DNA from: Halomarinibacterium sp041392205 | GTDB lineage: Bacteria > Bacteroidota > Bacteroidia > Flavobacteriales > Flavobacteriaceae | Direction of reading: 5' to 3' | NCBI GenBank assembly: GCA_041392205.1 | Contig: JAWKMO010000003.1 | Span: 368,874-432,873 of the forward strand | Length of the DNA: 64,000 nt | Shown here: positions 34,553-43,630 of the stretch, in pieces | Position numbering within the stretch: position 1 is the first letter of the stretch | How the letters are laid out: every line of letters starts with the position of its first letter | Notes under the pieces: model-generated | Seen by the model: the letters and a program-made list of their open reading frames with translations, nothing else | Databases searched by the model: none | Told to the model about the DNA's origin: nothing | Position numbers and translations under genes: made by a program

Positions 34553-35293
34553 ATGAAATTAAAAGCCGAAAATCTTATAAAATCTTATAAAGGCCGAGAG
34601 GTTGTTAAAGGGATTACTGTGGAAGTAAACCGAGGCGAAATTGTAGGGCTTTTAGGGCCTAATGGGGCTGGAAAAACGACTTCATTTTATATGATTGTGG
34701 GCTTAATTAAACCTAATGGTGGAACTATTTTTCTTGACAATACTAATATTACCACCTACCCCATGTATAAAAGAGCACAAAACGGTATTGGGTATTTGGC
34801 ACAAGAAGCCTCTGTATTTAGAAAGTTAAGTATTGAAGATAATATTTTAAGTGTTTTGCAACTCACAAAGCTCTCCAAAAAAGAGCAAGAATTGAAGATG
34901 GAATCACTAATTGAAGAATTTGGTTTGGGGCATATTCGAAAAAACCGAGGGGATTTATTAAGCGGAGGCGAACGTCGAAGAACCGAAATTGCCCGAGCCT
35001 TAGCCACCGATCCCAACTTTATCTTACTCGATGAACCTTTTGCGGGAGTAGATCCCGTTGCTGTGGAGGACATTCAACGAATTGTGGCACAGCTAAAAAA
35101 CAAAAATATTGGTATTCTTATTACCGATCACAACGTACAAGAAACTCTTGCTATTACAGACAGAACCTACTTAATGTTTGAAGGCAGTATCCTAAAACAC
35201 GGAATCCCCGAAGAATTAGCTGCCGATGAAATGGTACGTAAAGTGTATTTAGGGCAAAATTTTGAACTTCGAAAGAAGAAATTAGAGTTTTAA
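34553..35293 (+). CDS. lptB: LPS export ABC transporter ATPase LptB
   Basis: A 246-residue ABC ATPase that powers lipopolysaccharide extraction from the inner membrane. Walker A GPNGAGKTT (residues 35-43), signature LSGGERRRTEIARAL, Walker B FILLDEPFAGVDP with the LptB-typical EPFAGVDPVAV, and HNVQETL are all present. The YLAQEASVFRKL Q-loop segment is also typical of LptB. The partner lptFG genes are not in the window. Confidence 0.95.
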   Translation: MKLKAENLIKSYKGREVVKGITVEVNRGEIVGLLGPNGAGKTTSFYMIVGLIKPNGGTIFLDNTNITTYPMYKRAQNGIGYLAQEASVFRKLSIEDNILSVLQLTKLSKKEQELKMESLIEEFGLGHIRKNRGDLLSGGERRRTEIARALATDPNFILLDEPFAGVDPVAVEDIQRIVAQLKNKNIGILITDHNVQETLAITDRTYLMFEGSILKHGIPEELAADEMVRKVYLGQNFELRKKKLEF

Positions 35294-35294
35294 A

Positions 35295-35558
35295 GTGAAG
35301 ATAAAAAGTTTACTATCACCATTAAATCTAATATCATCTATAAGTCTCTTTCTTTTTTGTTATTTATTTATTACTGAAAATATCATTCTATTTTTTTTAT
35401 TTCCCTACAATGGTCTTTTATTATTAGGTTTGTTTGGATTTGGTTTCCATTTAATAATAAAAAACTCCAAAATAAATCTAAAAATAGAATGGGCTTTTTC
35501 TATTTTATTTTTTTTTGTTTTTCTATATCTAGCTTATTTAACTTTGACCTATTCCTAA
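35295..35558 (+). CDS. Small hypothetical membrane protein after lptB
   Basis: 87 residues from a GTG codon, starting 2 nt after the lptB stop. It has three hydrophobic segments (about 12-30, 32-56 and 64-85) and almost no polar residues between them. I do not recognise the family. Tight coupling to lptB favours a real gene, but strong AT bias (long T runs) means a chance frame is not excluded. Confidence 0.5.
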   Translation: MKIKSLLSPLNLISSISLFLFCYLFITENIILFFLFPYNGLLLLGLFGFGFHLIIKNSKINLKIEWAFSILFFFVFLYLAYLTLTYS

Positions 35559-35584
35559 ATAAGTATAAATTTTAACTATCCAAA

Positions 35585-36337
35585 TTAGGCTTTTTTCGAT
35601 TTCCAAACCAACGAAATAAGCACATACAACACAATAATAATAGGTATTGCCAAAAACTTCAGTAATGCCAATAACACTAAAGCAAGCATTAAAAATAAAT
35701 AACGTTGTTTGTTTTCTTTAAATCCCCAAGTTTTAAATTTAAAAGCAAAAAGTGGGATTTCGGCATTCAATAAAAAAGAACTTAAAAGGGTTAACCCTAT
35801 TAAAAACCATTTGTTAAATAAGACGTCTTGAATTACTTGCGAATATTGAAATTCAAAAATCATAGGCAAACTTAAAATCAGCAATGAATTGGCGGGTGTG
35901 GGTAAGCCAATAAAGCTAGTGGTTTGGCGGGTGTCCACATTAAATTTTGCCAATCGATACGCAGAGGCAACCATAACAAGCAAGCCAATAAGAGGATAAT
36001 AACTATCCATTCCTGTATTCCATGCCCTAGCTGAGAATATTTCGGTTAAAGGTCTTATTTCTCCATAAAAAGAGACCTGAAGCAGTTGCACCATAACCAA
36101 ACTGGGCACTACGCCACAAGTAACCATATCTGCTAAAGAGTCAAACTGTACGCCTATATCACTTTGAGCATTCAATAAACGAGCTGCTAATCCATCAAAA
36201 AAATCGAAAAAGATCCCTAAAAAAACAAAAACAGCCGCAATAACCAAATCGCCCGAAACAGTAAATAAAATAGCTACAGCCCCACACAACAAATTAAGAG
36301 AAGTAATAGCGTTAGGAATGTGTTTTATCATAATCAT
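35585..36337 (-). CDS. pssA: CDP-diacylglycerol-serine O-phosphatidyltransferase (PssA)
   Basis: A 250-residue CDP-alcohol phosphatidyltransferase with seven to eight membrane helices. The catalytic motif D-x2-DG-x2-AR-x8-G-x3-D-x3-D is complete in FFDGLAARLLNAQSDIGVQF followed by DSLADMVT (about residues 46-73). The opening IPNAITSLNLLCG is typical of PssA rather than PgsA. It makes phosphatidylserine, the precursor of phosphatidylethanolamine. A second in-frame ATG at 36331 is an alternative start. Confidence 0.88.
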   Translation of the reverse strand: MIMIKHIPNAITSLNLLCGAVAILFTVSGDLVIAAVFVFLGIFFDFFDGLAARLLNAQSDIGVQFDSLADMVTCGVVPSLVMVQLLQVSFYGEIRPLTEIFSARAWNTGMDSYYPLIGLLVMVASAYRLAKFNVDTRQTTSFIGLPTPANSLLILSLPMIFEFQYSQVIQDVLFNKWFLIGLTLLSSFLLNAEIPLFAFKFKTWGFKENKQRYLFLMLALVLLALLKFLAIPIIIVLYVLISLVWKSKKA

Positions 36338-36438
36338 TGGAAATCCTATGTAAAAATAACAAAGTTATTGCGACCATGACAATATGAATACAAAAATGTA
36401 GTTTAGTATTCTGTAAAATAGTAAGATATTTGCCTAAA

Positions 36439-37518
36439 ATGAATTGCTTGAAGAAATCGTTATTTTTCTCATTTTTAATTTTAAGTTTTTCCCTCTCGGC
36501 ACAAACCGTTCGAAAATATTCGAATGAATTTATGAATATTGGGGTAGATGCTGCCGCATTTGGCATGGCAAATGCTGTGGTAGCTTCTACAGGCGATGTC
36601 AATTCGGGTTATTGGAATCCTGCGGGATTGCTAGCACTAGAAGACAATCAACTTTCTTTAATGCATGCGGCGTATTTTGCCAATATTGCCAGTTACGATT
36701 ATGCCGCATTTGCCATGCCCCTTGATAAACAAAGTGTGGTAGGTGTTTCGGTGATACGTTTTGGGGTAGATGATATTTTAAACACCACTCAACTAATAGA
36801 CGACCAAGGCAATATTGATTACAATCGAATTAGCCTTTTTTCTACAGCAGATTATGGTTTTACCTTTTCATACGCTCGAGCATTGCCACTAGATGGGTTA
36901 CGTTTAGGAGTTAATGCCAAGGTAATACGACGAATTATTGGAGATTTTGCCTCTTCATGGGGATTTGGATTGGATGCGGGCATGCAGTTTCAAAACAAAA
37001 GCGATTGGAAATTTGGGTTGATGGTAAGAGACATTACCACCACTTTTAATGCCTGGAATATTGACGAAGATAAATTTGCCGAAATCTCTGGAGCCGTTAC
37101 AGGACAAAATCAAGAACTTCCTGAAACTACTGAAATTACCCTGCCAAAATTACAAATGGGAGTATCCAAAAAATGGGTGTTTCATTACGATTTTTCATTA
37201 CTAACCGAAGTAGATTTTAACTTTCGTTTTGCCGAAACTAATGATGTATTTTCTTCTTCATTTGCTAGTATGACTCCTGCTGCTGGGATAGAATTTGGTT
37301 ACATCGATTTAGTATTTGTTCGTGTAGGTGCTGGAAATTTTCAGAATATTACCCAATTAGATGGAAGTGATTCGGTAGGTTTTCAACCTAATATAGGTGT
37401 GGGTTTTAAGTATAAAGGCATCCAAGTGGATTATGCATTGACCGATATTGGTGACCAAAGTGCGGCGCTGTATAGCAATGTCTTTTCTATAAAATTGGAC
37501 TGGAGTTTGTTCAGATAA
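36439..37518 (+). CDS. PorV/PorQ-family outer-membrane protein
   Basis: 359 residues from ATG 36439 (a TTG at 36430 would add three residues before the signal peptide). The signal peptide ends near LSLSAQ. The mature part, opening KYSNEFMNIGVDAAAFGMANA and NSGYWNPAGL, fits the UPF0164 / PorV-PorQ beta-barrel family related to FadL. In Flavobacteria such proteins work with type IX secretion as shuttle or attachment factors, consistent with the sorting-domain protein at the left end. The exact paralogue cannot be fixed. Confidence 0.85.
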   Translation: MNCLKKSLFFSFLILSFSLSAQTVRKYSNEFMNIGVDAAAFGMANAVVASTGDVNSGYWNPAGLLALEDNQLSLMHAAYFANIASYDYAAFAMPLDKQSVVGVSVIRFGVDDILNTTQLIDDQGNIDYNRISLFSTADYGFTFSYARALPLDGLRLGVNAKVIRRIIGDFASSWGFGLDAGMQFQNKSDWKFGLMVRDITTTFNAWNIDEDKFAEISGAVTGQNQELPETTEITLPKLQMGVSKKWVFHYDFSLLTEVDFNFRFAETNDVFSSSFASMTPAAGIEFGYIDLVFVRVGAGNFQNITQLDGSDSVGFQPNIGVGFKYKGIQVDYALTDIGDQSAALYSNVFSIKLDWSLFR

Positions 37519-37556
37519 TTTGATTATTGGTATCTTCGATTTTTAGAATTTATCTT

Positions 37557-38741
37557 TTGAAAAAGTTTTACATTTTATTTATTCTCCTTTTTTTTCAGAA
37601 TTTTTATTCAGAGGCGCAAGAAATAACGCTTTCTGAAAATGCCGAAATAAGTATTATTACCATTGGCCCTGGAAAAAATCTATACGATAAATTTGGGCAT
37701 AGTGCTTTTCGAATTAAAGATGAAGTTAATGGAATTGATTTAGCATACAATTACGGAACCTACGACTTTAACACACCAAATTTCTACACTAAGTTTGCTC
37801 AAGGAAAACTACATTACAATTTAAGTGTTGCTTATTTTGAACCTTTTTTTCAAAATTATGTAAGTGAAAACCGTTGGGTAAAAGAACAGGTATTAAACCT
37901 AACATTCGCTCAAAAAAAAGCCCTATTTCAGTACCTTCAGAATAATGCCAAGTCAGAAAACAGAGGTTATTTGTACGATTTCTTTTTTGACAATTGTGCG
38001 ACCAAAATTAGAGATGTTTTAGTTTCCGTATTAGGAAAAAATCTTAATTATAACGACAATTTCGTTACGGAGCAATATACCTTTCGCCAACTCATTCAAA
38101 AAAATGTCAATTGTAACACTTGGGGAAGTTTAGGCATGGATGTGGCTATTGGCGCTGTGGTAGATAGACCTGCCACTGCATGGGAATATCAGTTTTTACC
38201 TCAATATGTTTTTGAAGCCGCAGCGGTAGCTACTGTTCAAAAAAATACGAGTTCAGAACCCTTAGTAAAAAAAACCAATCTTCTATTTGAAAACCTACCC
38301 ACCGAGGAAAATACTAACTTTTTTACGAGTCCGCTGTTTGTTTTTGGAATTTTAGGGTTGATTATTTTGGTTGTAACCTATCGAGATTTCAGAAAAGGGA
38401 AGCGAAGTAGGTATCTTGATGGAAGTATTTTGTTTGTTACAGGAGTAATAGGAGTGCTATTACTTTTACTTTGGTTTGCCACAGATCACAGCACGACTGT
38501 AAATAACTACAATGTCCTTTGGGCATTTCCTTTGTCACTCTTTTTATTTGTTGCCATTTCAAAATCAAAACCTAAAAAATGGTTGTCTAAGTATTATGCC
38601 TTTTTACTTATTCTTTTGGCATTGCTATGCCTACATTCCATTACTCGGGTACAAACGTTTGCCATAGGGTTTATTCCGTTGTTTATTGCCTTGGGAATTC
38701 GGTATTTGTATGTTTTTTCTTTTTTGAAACGAAATAGCTAA
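37557..38741 (+). CDS. DUF4105 protein, candidate lipoprotein N-acyltransferase (Lnb)
   Basis: About 394 residues from TTG 37557. This start gives a proper signal peptide (MKKFYILFILLFFQ..., cleavage near EAQ); another TTG at 37527 would place ten extra residues before it. The periplasmic DUF4105/Lnb domain has the conserved histidine in DKFGHSAFRI and the cysteine in FFFDNCATKIRD, the proposed catalytic pair. Five hydrophobic helices follow. Bacteroidetes lack Lnt, and Lnb was described as the enzyme adding the third acyl chain to lipoproteins. The assignment is by family resemblance. Confidence 0.8.
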   Translation: MKKFYILFILLFFQNFYSEAQEITLSENAEISIITIGPGKNLYDKFGHSAFRIKDEVNGIDLAYNYGTYDFNTPNFYTKFAQGKLHYNLSVAYFEPFFQNYVSENRWVKEQVLNLTFAQKKALFQYLQNNAKSENRGYLYDFFFDNCATKIRDVLVSVLGKNLNYNDNFVTEQYTFRQLIQKNVNCNTWGSLGMDVAIGAVVDRPATAWEYQFLPQYVFEAAAVATVQKNTSSEPLVKKTNLLFENLPTEENTNFFTSPLFVFGILGLIILVVTYRDFRKGKRSRYLDGSILFVTGVIGVLLLLLWFATDHSTTVNNYNVLWAFPLSLFLFVAISKSKPKKWLSKYYAFLLILLALLCLHSITRVQTFAIGFIPLFIALGIRYLYVFSFLKRNS

Positions 38742-38769
38742 TAAATGCTGAAAGAACCACCCCTTCCTC

Positions 38770-38788
38770 CCCTCCTTATTAAGGAGGG
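38770..38788. terminator. Hairpin between convergent genes
   Basis: A perfect 8-bp stem (CCCTCCTT / AAGGAGGG) with an ATT loop lies between the Lnb candidate and the sugar transferase stop codons. No T-tract follows on either strand, so it is an imperfect terminator candidate. It may instead be an interspersed GC-rich hairpin repeat. Confidence 0.45.
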
Positions 38789-38794
38789 AAAAAT

Positions 38795-40186
38795 TTATTG
38801 TCCTCTAAAAAAGATAATAGTACTTAATGTTTTAATGACAATACTTATATCTAGAAAAATACTGCGCTTTTTTATGTAGTATAAATCATACTGTAGTTTT
38901 TCAAGGGCATCTTCTTCTCCAGTTCCATATTTATGATTTACTTGTGCCCAGCCTGTGACACCAGGCTTTACAAGATGACGTACTTCATAAAAAGGTATTT
39001 TTTCAGACAATTCTTTTACAAAAACGGGGCGTTCGGGCCGTGGTCCAATCACACTCATATCCCCTTTGATAACGTTTATAAATTGCGGAATTTCATCAAA
39101 ACGGGAGCGCCGTAAAAACTTTCCAAATCGAGTAACCCTCGTATCTTTTTTTTTAGCAAATTGAGCACCGTGTTTTTCGGCATCTTTTATCATACTTCGC
39201 AATTTATAAATTTTGAAATGCTTGCCGTTTTTACCCACTCGCATTTGGGTATAAAATACGGGTCCTCTATTACCTAAAATATTACCAATGATAATAATGG
39301 GAGATATTAATAACCCAAAAAACAATCCTATGACCGAAAATAATAAGTCTAAAATTCTGTGGAAAAAAAGATATAATTTGTTTTGATTGCTTCGACTAAA
39401 AGGAAAATAGCGATAAAAATCCTTATCCACATGTTGCACAGGAACACGATGGGTAATTTCTTCATACACTTGGGTATATTCACGGATGGCCACACCTCTT
39501 TCCAAAAGCCCTATTAATTTATTGTACAAGCTTACTGTAACATTGTCACTTTGAGAAGTAGCAATTACAATTTCACTTATGACATTTTCTGAAATTATAG
39601 TATCTATTTCTTCTAAAGAGAATTCTTCAACTTCGGGTAATTTAATTTTTTCTTTTTGCTTACCTACATTAATAAAGCCGGTTACTTTGTAATTGGGGTC
39701 AGATTTGTGCAGGGAGGAAATAATCCCCTCCACTCTTTTACTATTGGCAATTAATAAAATTCGCTTATGAAATCTTGGGGTTGCAATAAGCATAATATAA
39801 GCGTATCTCCACAGAAAAAGGGCGATATTAATAGAGATGAAAAAATATACTATTTGCAGACGGTTTGCGGGTAATACTGGAGCTACAAAAGGGGTTAAAA
39901 GATATATTAATACTGTTACAGAAGACGTAAGAATGCTATTTTGTACTACAATCTCAAACTTACTAGCCTTTTGCAGGTCATACAATTCAAATATGGTAGC
40001 AAAAACAGTAAGATAAAGCGCCAGAACTATAGACCAAAACCAACGCTCTTTCTTAATAATAAAATAATCAAAATTAAATACAATACCCACCACATAAAGA
40101 ATTCCTAAAACCGATACAATATCAAAAATGCGTAAAAGAATTTTACGTTCCGAAATCTCAAAGTGAATACTAGATTTTTGGGACAT
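38795..40186 (-). CDS. Polyprenyl-phosphate sugar-1-phosphate transferase (initiating enzyme)
   Basis: 463 residues. Four N-terminal transmembrane helices (about 15-130) are followed by a nucleotide-binding-like linker and then a fifth helix and the bacterial sugar-transferase domain, with YTQMRVGKNGKHFKIYKLRSM, RFGKFLRRSRFDEIPQFINV and GDMSVIGPRPERP. This is the WcaJ/WbaP-type layout that transfers a sugar-1-phosphate to undecaprenyl phosphate and starts each repeat unit. It is the last gene of the long minus-strand glycan locus. The donor sugar is not predictable. Confidence 0.93.
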   Translation of the reverse strand: MSQKSSIHFEISERKILLRIFDIVSVLGILYVVGIVFNFDYFIIKKERWFWSIVLALYLTVFATIFELYDLQKASKFEIVVQNSILTSSVTVLIYLLTPFVAPVLPANRLQIVYFFISINIALFLWRYAYIMLIATPRFHKRILLIANSKRVEGIISSLHKSDPNYKVTGFINVGKQKEKIKLPEVEEFSLEEIDTIISENVISEIVIATSQSDNVTVSLYNKLIGLLERGVAIREYTQVYEEITHRVPVQHVDKDFYRYFPFSRSNQNKLYLFFHRILDLLFSVIGLFFGLLISPIIIIGNILGNRGPVFYTQMRVGKNGKHFKIYKLRSMIKDAEKHGAQFAKKKDTRVTRFGKFLRRSRFDEIPQFINVIKGDMSVIGPRPERPVFVKELSEKIPFYEVRHLVKPGVTGWAQVNHKYGTGEEDALEKLQYDLYYIKKRSIFLDISIVIKTLSTIIFFRGQ

Positions 40187-40229
40187 TTGGGGATTAGTTT
40201 AAAATATAAAGGTACTTATAATTATTAAT

Positions 40230-41249
40230 TTATTCTCCTAAAAGGGTTAGCCAATGCTGTTTTACCTTTTGCCAATCGAATTGTTCCACTTTAGTTCTTG
40301 CATTTTTGGTAATTGCTTTAACTTCGGAAGTGTGATAGCATAAAAAAATGATTGCTTCCACAAAAGCCTCTTGGTCATTAGACGCTACTAATAAGGCATT
40401 TTCTTTATGTTCTAACAAGTAGGGAATTCCCCCTACCTTAGAGCTTATTACTGGCAGTCCCAAAGCCATGGCTTCAATGACACTAACTGGAGTATTATCA
40501 AAAAGAGTAGTATTAATAAAAATATCATAGGATTGAGATAATTGAAGCCATTCCTCTTTAGGTAATTTACCCGTAAACATTACAGGTAGTTTTTTGCGCT
40601 GTGCATATGCTTTGCAAAGTTGTAGCGAACCATCTTTGTCGGGTCCTACCATACACAAAGTTGCCATGGGATATATTTCTATAACACGTTCAATTACTTT
40701 TAGTGCTAAAAGGGGGTTGTAAATTTCAGCAAAAGAACGAACCCAGAGGAGTTTGGGGAGAATCGATTCTCTTTTTTTTAGGGGATATTTATCTATTTCT
40801 ATGCTATTAGGTATAAATACAACATTAGTATATCCTTGTTCCTTAAATGCATTAAGTAAATAATGGGATGGTGCTACACAGGCTTTTGCGCCATGAAAAA
40901 ACTTTTTGGATTGAAATGGATTTTTTTGCAATCGCTCCGGTAGGTTTCCGCCGTGCAGAATAGGAATATAAGGTAAATGCAACAACCTACATAAATTACC
41001 TACAGCTACTGCATACCAAAAATTTTGAGTGCTATAGGTGTCAATTAAAACACTCACGGTATTTTTTCGATTAATTAAAACCGTAAACAGCATGTCTAAA
41101 AGCCGTAAGATCTTATTTTTCTTGCCCGAAGCGCTAATAACATGAAATCCTTCCCCTTTTAAATTCTTCGAAAGGGTATCTATCGTGGTAAGAGTCGCCT
41201 TACTACTCTGTGTTTGCTGGTTTCCTATGTAAAGTACCTTTTTTTTCAC
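40230..41249 (-). CDS. Family 4 glycosyltransferase
   Basis: A 339-residue GT-B enzyme. The C-terminal Rossmann half has the donor-binding block TTLFDNTPVSVIEAMALGLPVISSKVGGIPYL-like pattern (E-x7-E type, near residues 250-280), and acceptor-side APSHYLLNAFKEQG marks the N-terminal half. The start is GTG at 41249, which overlaps the upstream polymerase gene by 47 nt. A shorter start is not apparent because VLYIGN lies close to residue 1. Substrate unknown. Confidence 0.85.
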   Translation of the reverse strand: MKKKVLYIGNQQTQSSKATLTTIDTLSKNLKGEGFHVISASGKKNKILRLLDMLFTVLINRKNTVSVLIDTYSTQNFWYAVAVGNLCRLLHLPYIPILHGGNLPERLQKNPFQSKKFFHGAKACVAPSHYLLNAFKEQGYTNVVFIPNSIEIDKYPLKKRESILPKLLWVRSFAEIYNPLLALKVIERVIEIYPMATLCMVGPDKDGSLQLCKAYAQRKKLPVMFTGKLPKEEWLQLSQSYDIFINTTLFDNTPVSVIEAMALGLPVISSKVGGIPYLLEHKENALLVASNDQEAFVEAIIFLCYHTSEVKAITKNARTKVEQFDWQKVKQHWLTLLGE

Positions 41250-42576
41250 CAGAAATTATTGAAATAACAGTTAAACCATATACAAATGCAGGTGCGGCAA
41301 TACGCATGGAACTATGGTTGATGGTTAAAAGCCAAAAAAATAAAAAGGATAGTAAGTACGGATTTGACTTATTTGAAAATCTAAAAATTAAAGGCGTAAA
41401 AAACAAGATTAAAAGAGCTGTTAGACCAAAAACACCATGTTCAGAAAGCATTCTACTTATTTCATTATGGGTTGCGGTGGCATATCCTGTTATTTCTTCT
41501 CTAAATTCTTTTGTCTTTCCTACGCCTACCCCTGTTATGGGAAAATCAAAAAAAGCCTGAAGCTCTTCATCAATAAGATCTTTCCGTCCTGTGGTAATGT
41601 CTTTTTTCTCTCTTCCAGCGGCATCTTGATTAGCATATCGTTTATCTATAAGCCCTTCGGTTACAAAAGAGGATCGTAACCAAGTAATCCCTAAAATAAA
41701 AACAATAAACACTATTTTGGGGATAAGGGAAGCTCTTTCTTTGTTTCCTATTCTTAAATAATAGAAAAAAACAAATAAAACCACACAAACAGCTGCCGTA
41801 ATCATTCCTCCTCTAGAAAACGTAACAATTCCTCTATAGCAAACAAGAGAGAAAATGAGAACATCAACAATGTTTATGAGGTAGTCTTTTATCATTAATA
41901 ATCGGGAAAAAAGGATAAACGCCCCTAAGCCTAAAATAGTAGCCACTTGGTTAGGGCCAAATCCTCCTGAAGCTTCAAAATTGGATTGTGTTCCTGTTAA
42001 TACATCTCGTACATTGGGTGTATATAAAAATAAATAGGTGGTGGTGGTAATAACAGGTAATAATAAAGCCAATAATATTTCTTGAAACTTTGCGGCTGTT
42101 AATTTCCTATTATAACAATACAATGCGGTAATAGCAAGGCATATTGGGCCACTTAAATTAAACCCTATGGCATTTCCAATACTGGAGTCATAATCTAAAT
42201 TAATTGCCGAAAATAGTACCCCAGGGACTAATAACAATATAAAAATAACATAAGGCCAAGACTTACGATGAAAACCCTTAAAAAACATTCCTAGAATCAT
42301 AAAGCCTATTACCGCATATTTCGCAAACTCATACGAAAATCCAATTCCACCTAGCATTCTTGACAATACTTCAAAACCAGTAATATAGGCTGCGGCTACT
42401 AATATTTCGTCATTTCTGTTTCCATTTCTAAATATTTTAAATATAAAATACCCTATGGCTGTAAACAAAAAAACCCTTCCTAAAAAGTTAAATTGATACA
42501 TTACCCATGCCATGATAATATGAAACACAAGCAATTGAAAATAGGACCCTCTTTTACTAGCTACTCCTTTGTTCAT
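41203..42576 (-). CDS. O-antigen polymerase/ligase family protein (Wzy/WaaL type)
   Basis: A 457-residue membrane protein with ten or more transmembrane helices. The large periplasmic loop contains DFPITGVGVGKTKEF and ATATHNEISRMLSEHGVFGL, the Wzy_C pattern typical of polymerases and O-antigen ligases. It probably joins repeat units of the locus-encoded glycan; polymerase and ligase cannot be told apart by sequence. It overlaps both neighbours (47 nt and 20 nt), consistent with tight translational coupling. Confidence 0.9.
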   Translation of the reverse strand: MNKGVASKRGSYFQLLVFHIIMAWVMYQFNFLGRVFLFTAIGYFIFKIFRNGNRNDEILVAAAYITGFEVLSRMLGGIGFSYEFAKYAVIGFMILGMFFKGFHRKSWPYVIFILLLVPGVLFSAINLDYDSSIGNAIGFNLSGPICLAITALYCYNRKLTAAKFQEILLALLLPVITTTTYLFLYTPNVRDVLTGTQSNFEASGGFGPNQVATILGLGAFILFSRLLMIKDYLINIVDVLIFSLVCYRGIVTFSRGGMITAAVCVVLFVFFYYLRIGNKERASLIPKIVFIVFILGITWLRSSFVTEGLIDKRYANQDAAGREKKDITTGRKDLIDEELQAFFDFPITGVGVGKTKEFREEITGYATATHNEISRMLSEHGVFGLTALLILFFTPLIFRFSNKSNPYLLSFLFFWLLTINHSSMRIAAPAFVYGLTVISIISGEKKGTLHRKPANTE

Positions 42577-43630
42577 AATAAGTTATCAATTTAGGAATAA
42601 TTGTACTCACGGAATAGTTTTTTTGTACGTGATCTTGAAATAAAGAAGCATCCCTCTTGAGTTTTGTATCATTTTCAATATAATACAGTATGGCATTTGC
42701 AAATGCTTCAGGATTATTTGGGGGCACACATTGTCCAAAACCATTAACAACTTCTTCACATTGTCCAACTTGAGTGCACACAACTCCCAAACCAGCCAGA
42801 CCATATTCCAACAATGCTAACGGAAGTCCTTCAGAATAGGATGCCAAAACACCCACAGATGCCTGTGTTAATAATGTATGGGTATTTGATTGCGAACCAT
42901 AATAATATACCTTTCCTTGTAACTCTTTTCTATTTATGAACGCCTCAAAATTTTGATAATACCTATCCCCCCAATTTTTTCCAAAAAGATGTAGACTATA
43001 ATCGGGATGTTTTTTTATAACCCATTCAAACGCTTTTAGCAAATTTTCATGATCTTTCTGTGGTCTAATATTAGCAAGGCAAATAATTCTTTTTCCTTCA
43101 ATGCCTTTCAATTTAAATACCTTGTCTGTTGTATTGGTTATGGTAACAGGATTTTTTAAAAACAGCACATTCTTTGCTTTAAGATTCTTAAGTGCCCAAT
43201 TTTCTAGGTCTTTATTTACACATAAAACTCCATTAAAGGTAGTAGCGCACCATTTCAAAATAGTAAATTTTCTTTCTGAAAGCATTTCACTATTTCCATA
43301 ATGGTCGTGCCAGATTAATATCATTCTAGGCAACAGAATTTTAATAATTGTAGCCGTAAAATAAGAAGTGGCATGCGCGTGTAAGATTTGTATTTTTTTT
43401 TTCTGAATAAAACGTACTAATCTAACTATGGCAAAAATATCTAAGGCATGTTTTTTTCTTAAAAATAGATATGAAACCTCTTTTCCTAGATCCTTTTTTA
43501 ATAATCCTTCTTTTCGAGTGGTACACAAAGAAGAAAGTTCCACTTGAGAAACCAGCGCATTTGCATAGGTAACCGCAACGCGTTCTGCGCCTCCTGCATC
43601 CAAAGAATCAATAAGTTGTAATACTCTCAT
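42557..43630 (-). CDS. Family 4 glycosyltransferase
   Basis: A 357-residue GT-B enzyme opening MRVLQLIDSLDAGGAERVAV, the GAG-E acceptor-side motif of GT4 proteins. The donor-side block YSEGLPLALLEYGLAGLGVV lies near residues 272-291. No membrane segment is obvious. It probably acts on the lipid-linked repeat unit at the cytoplasmic face. The start overlaps the preceding gene's stop by 4 nt. Confidence 0.9.
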   Translation of the reverse strand: MRVLQLIDSLDAGGAERVAVTYANALVSQVELSSLCTTRKEGLLKKDLGKEVSYLFLRKKHALDIFAIVRLVRFIQKKKIQILHAHATSYFTATIIKILLPRMILIWHDHYGNSEMLSERKFTILKWCATTFNGVLCVNKDLENWALKNLKAKNVLFLKNPVTITNTTDKVFKLKGIEGKRIICLANIRPQKDHENLLKAFEWVIKKHPDYSLHLFGKNWGDRYYQNFEAFINRKELQGKVYYYGSQSNTHTLLTQASVGVLASYSEGLPLALLEYGLAGLGVVCTQVGQCEEVVNGFGQCVPPNNPEAFANAILYYIENDTKLKRDASLFQDHVQKNYSVSTIIPKLITYYEQRSS

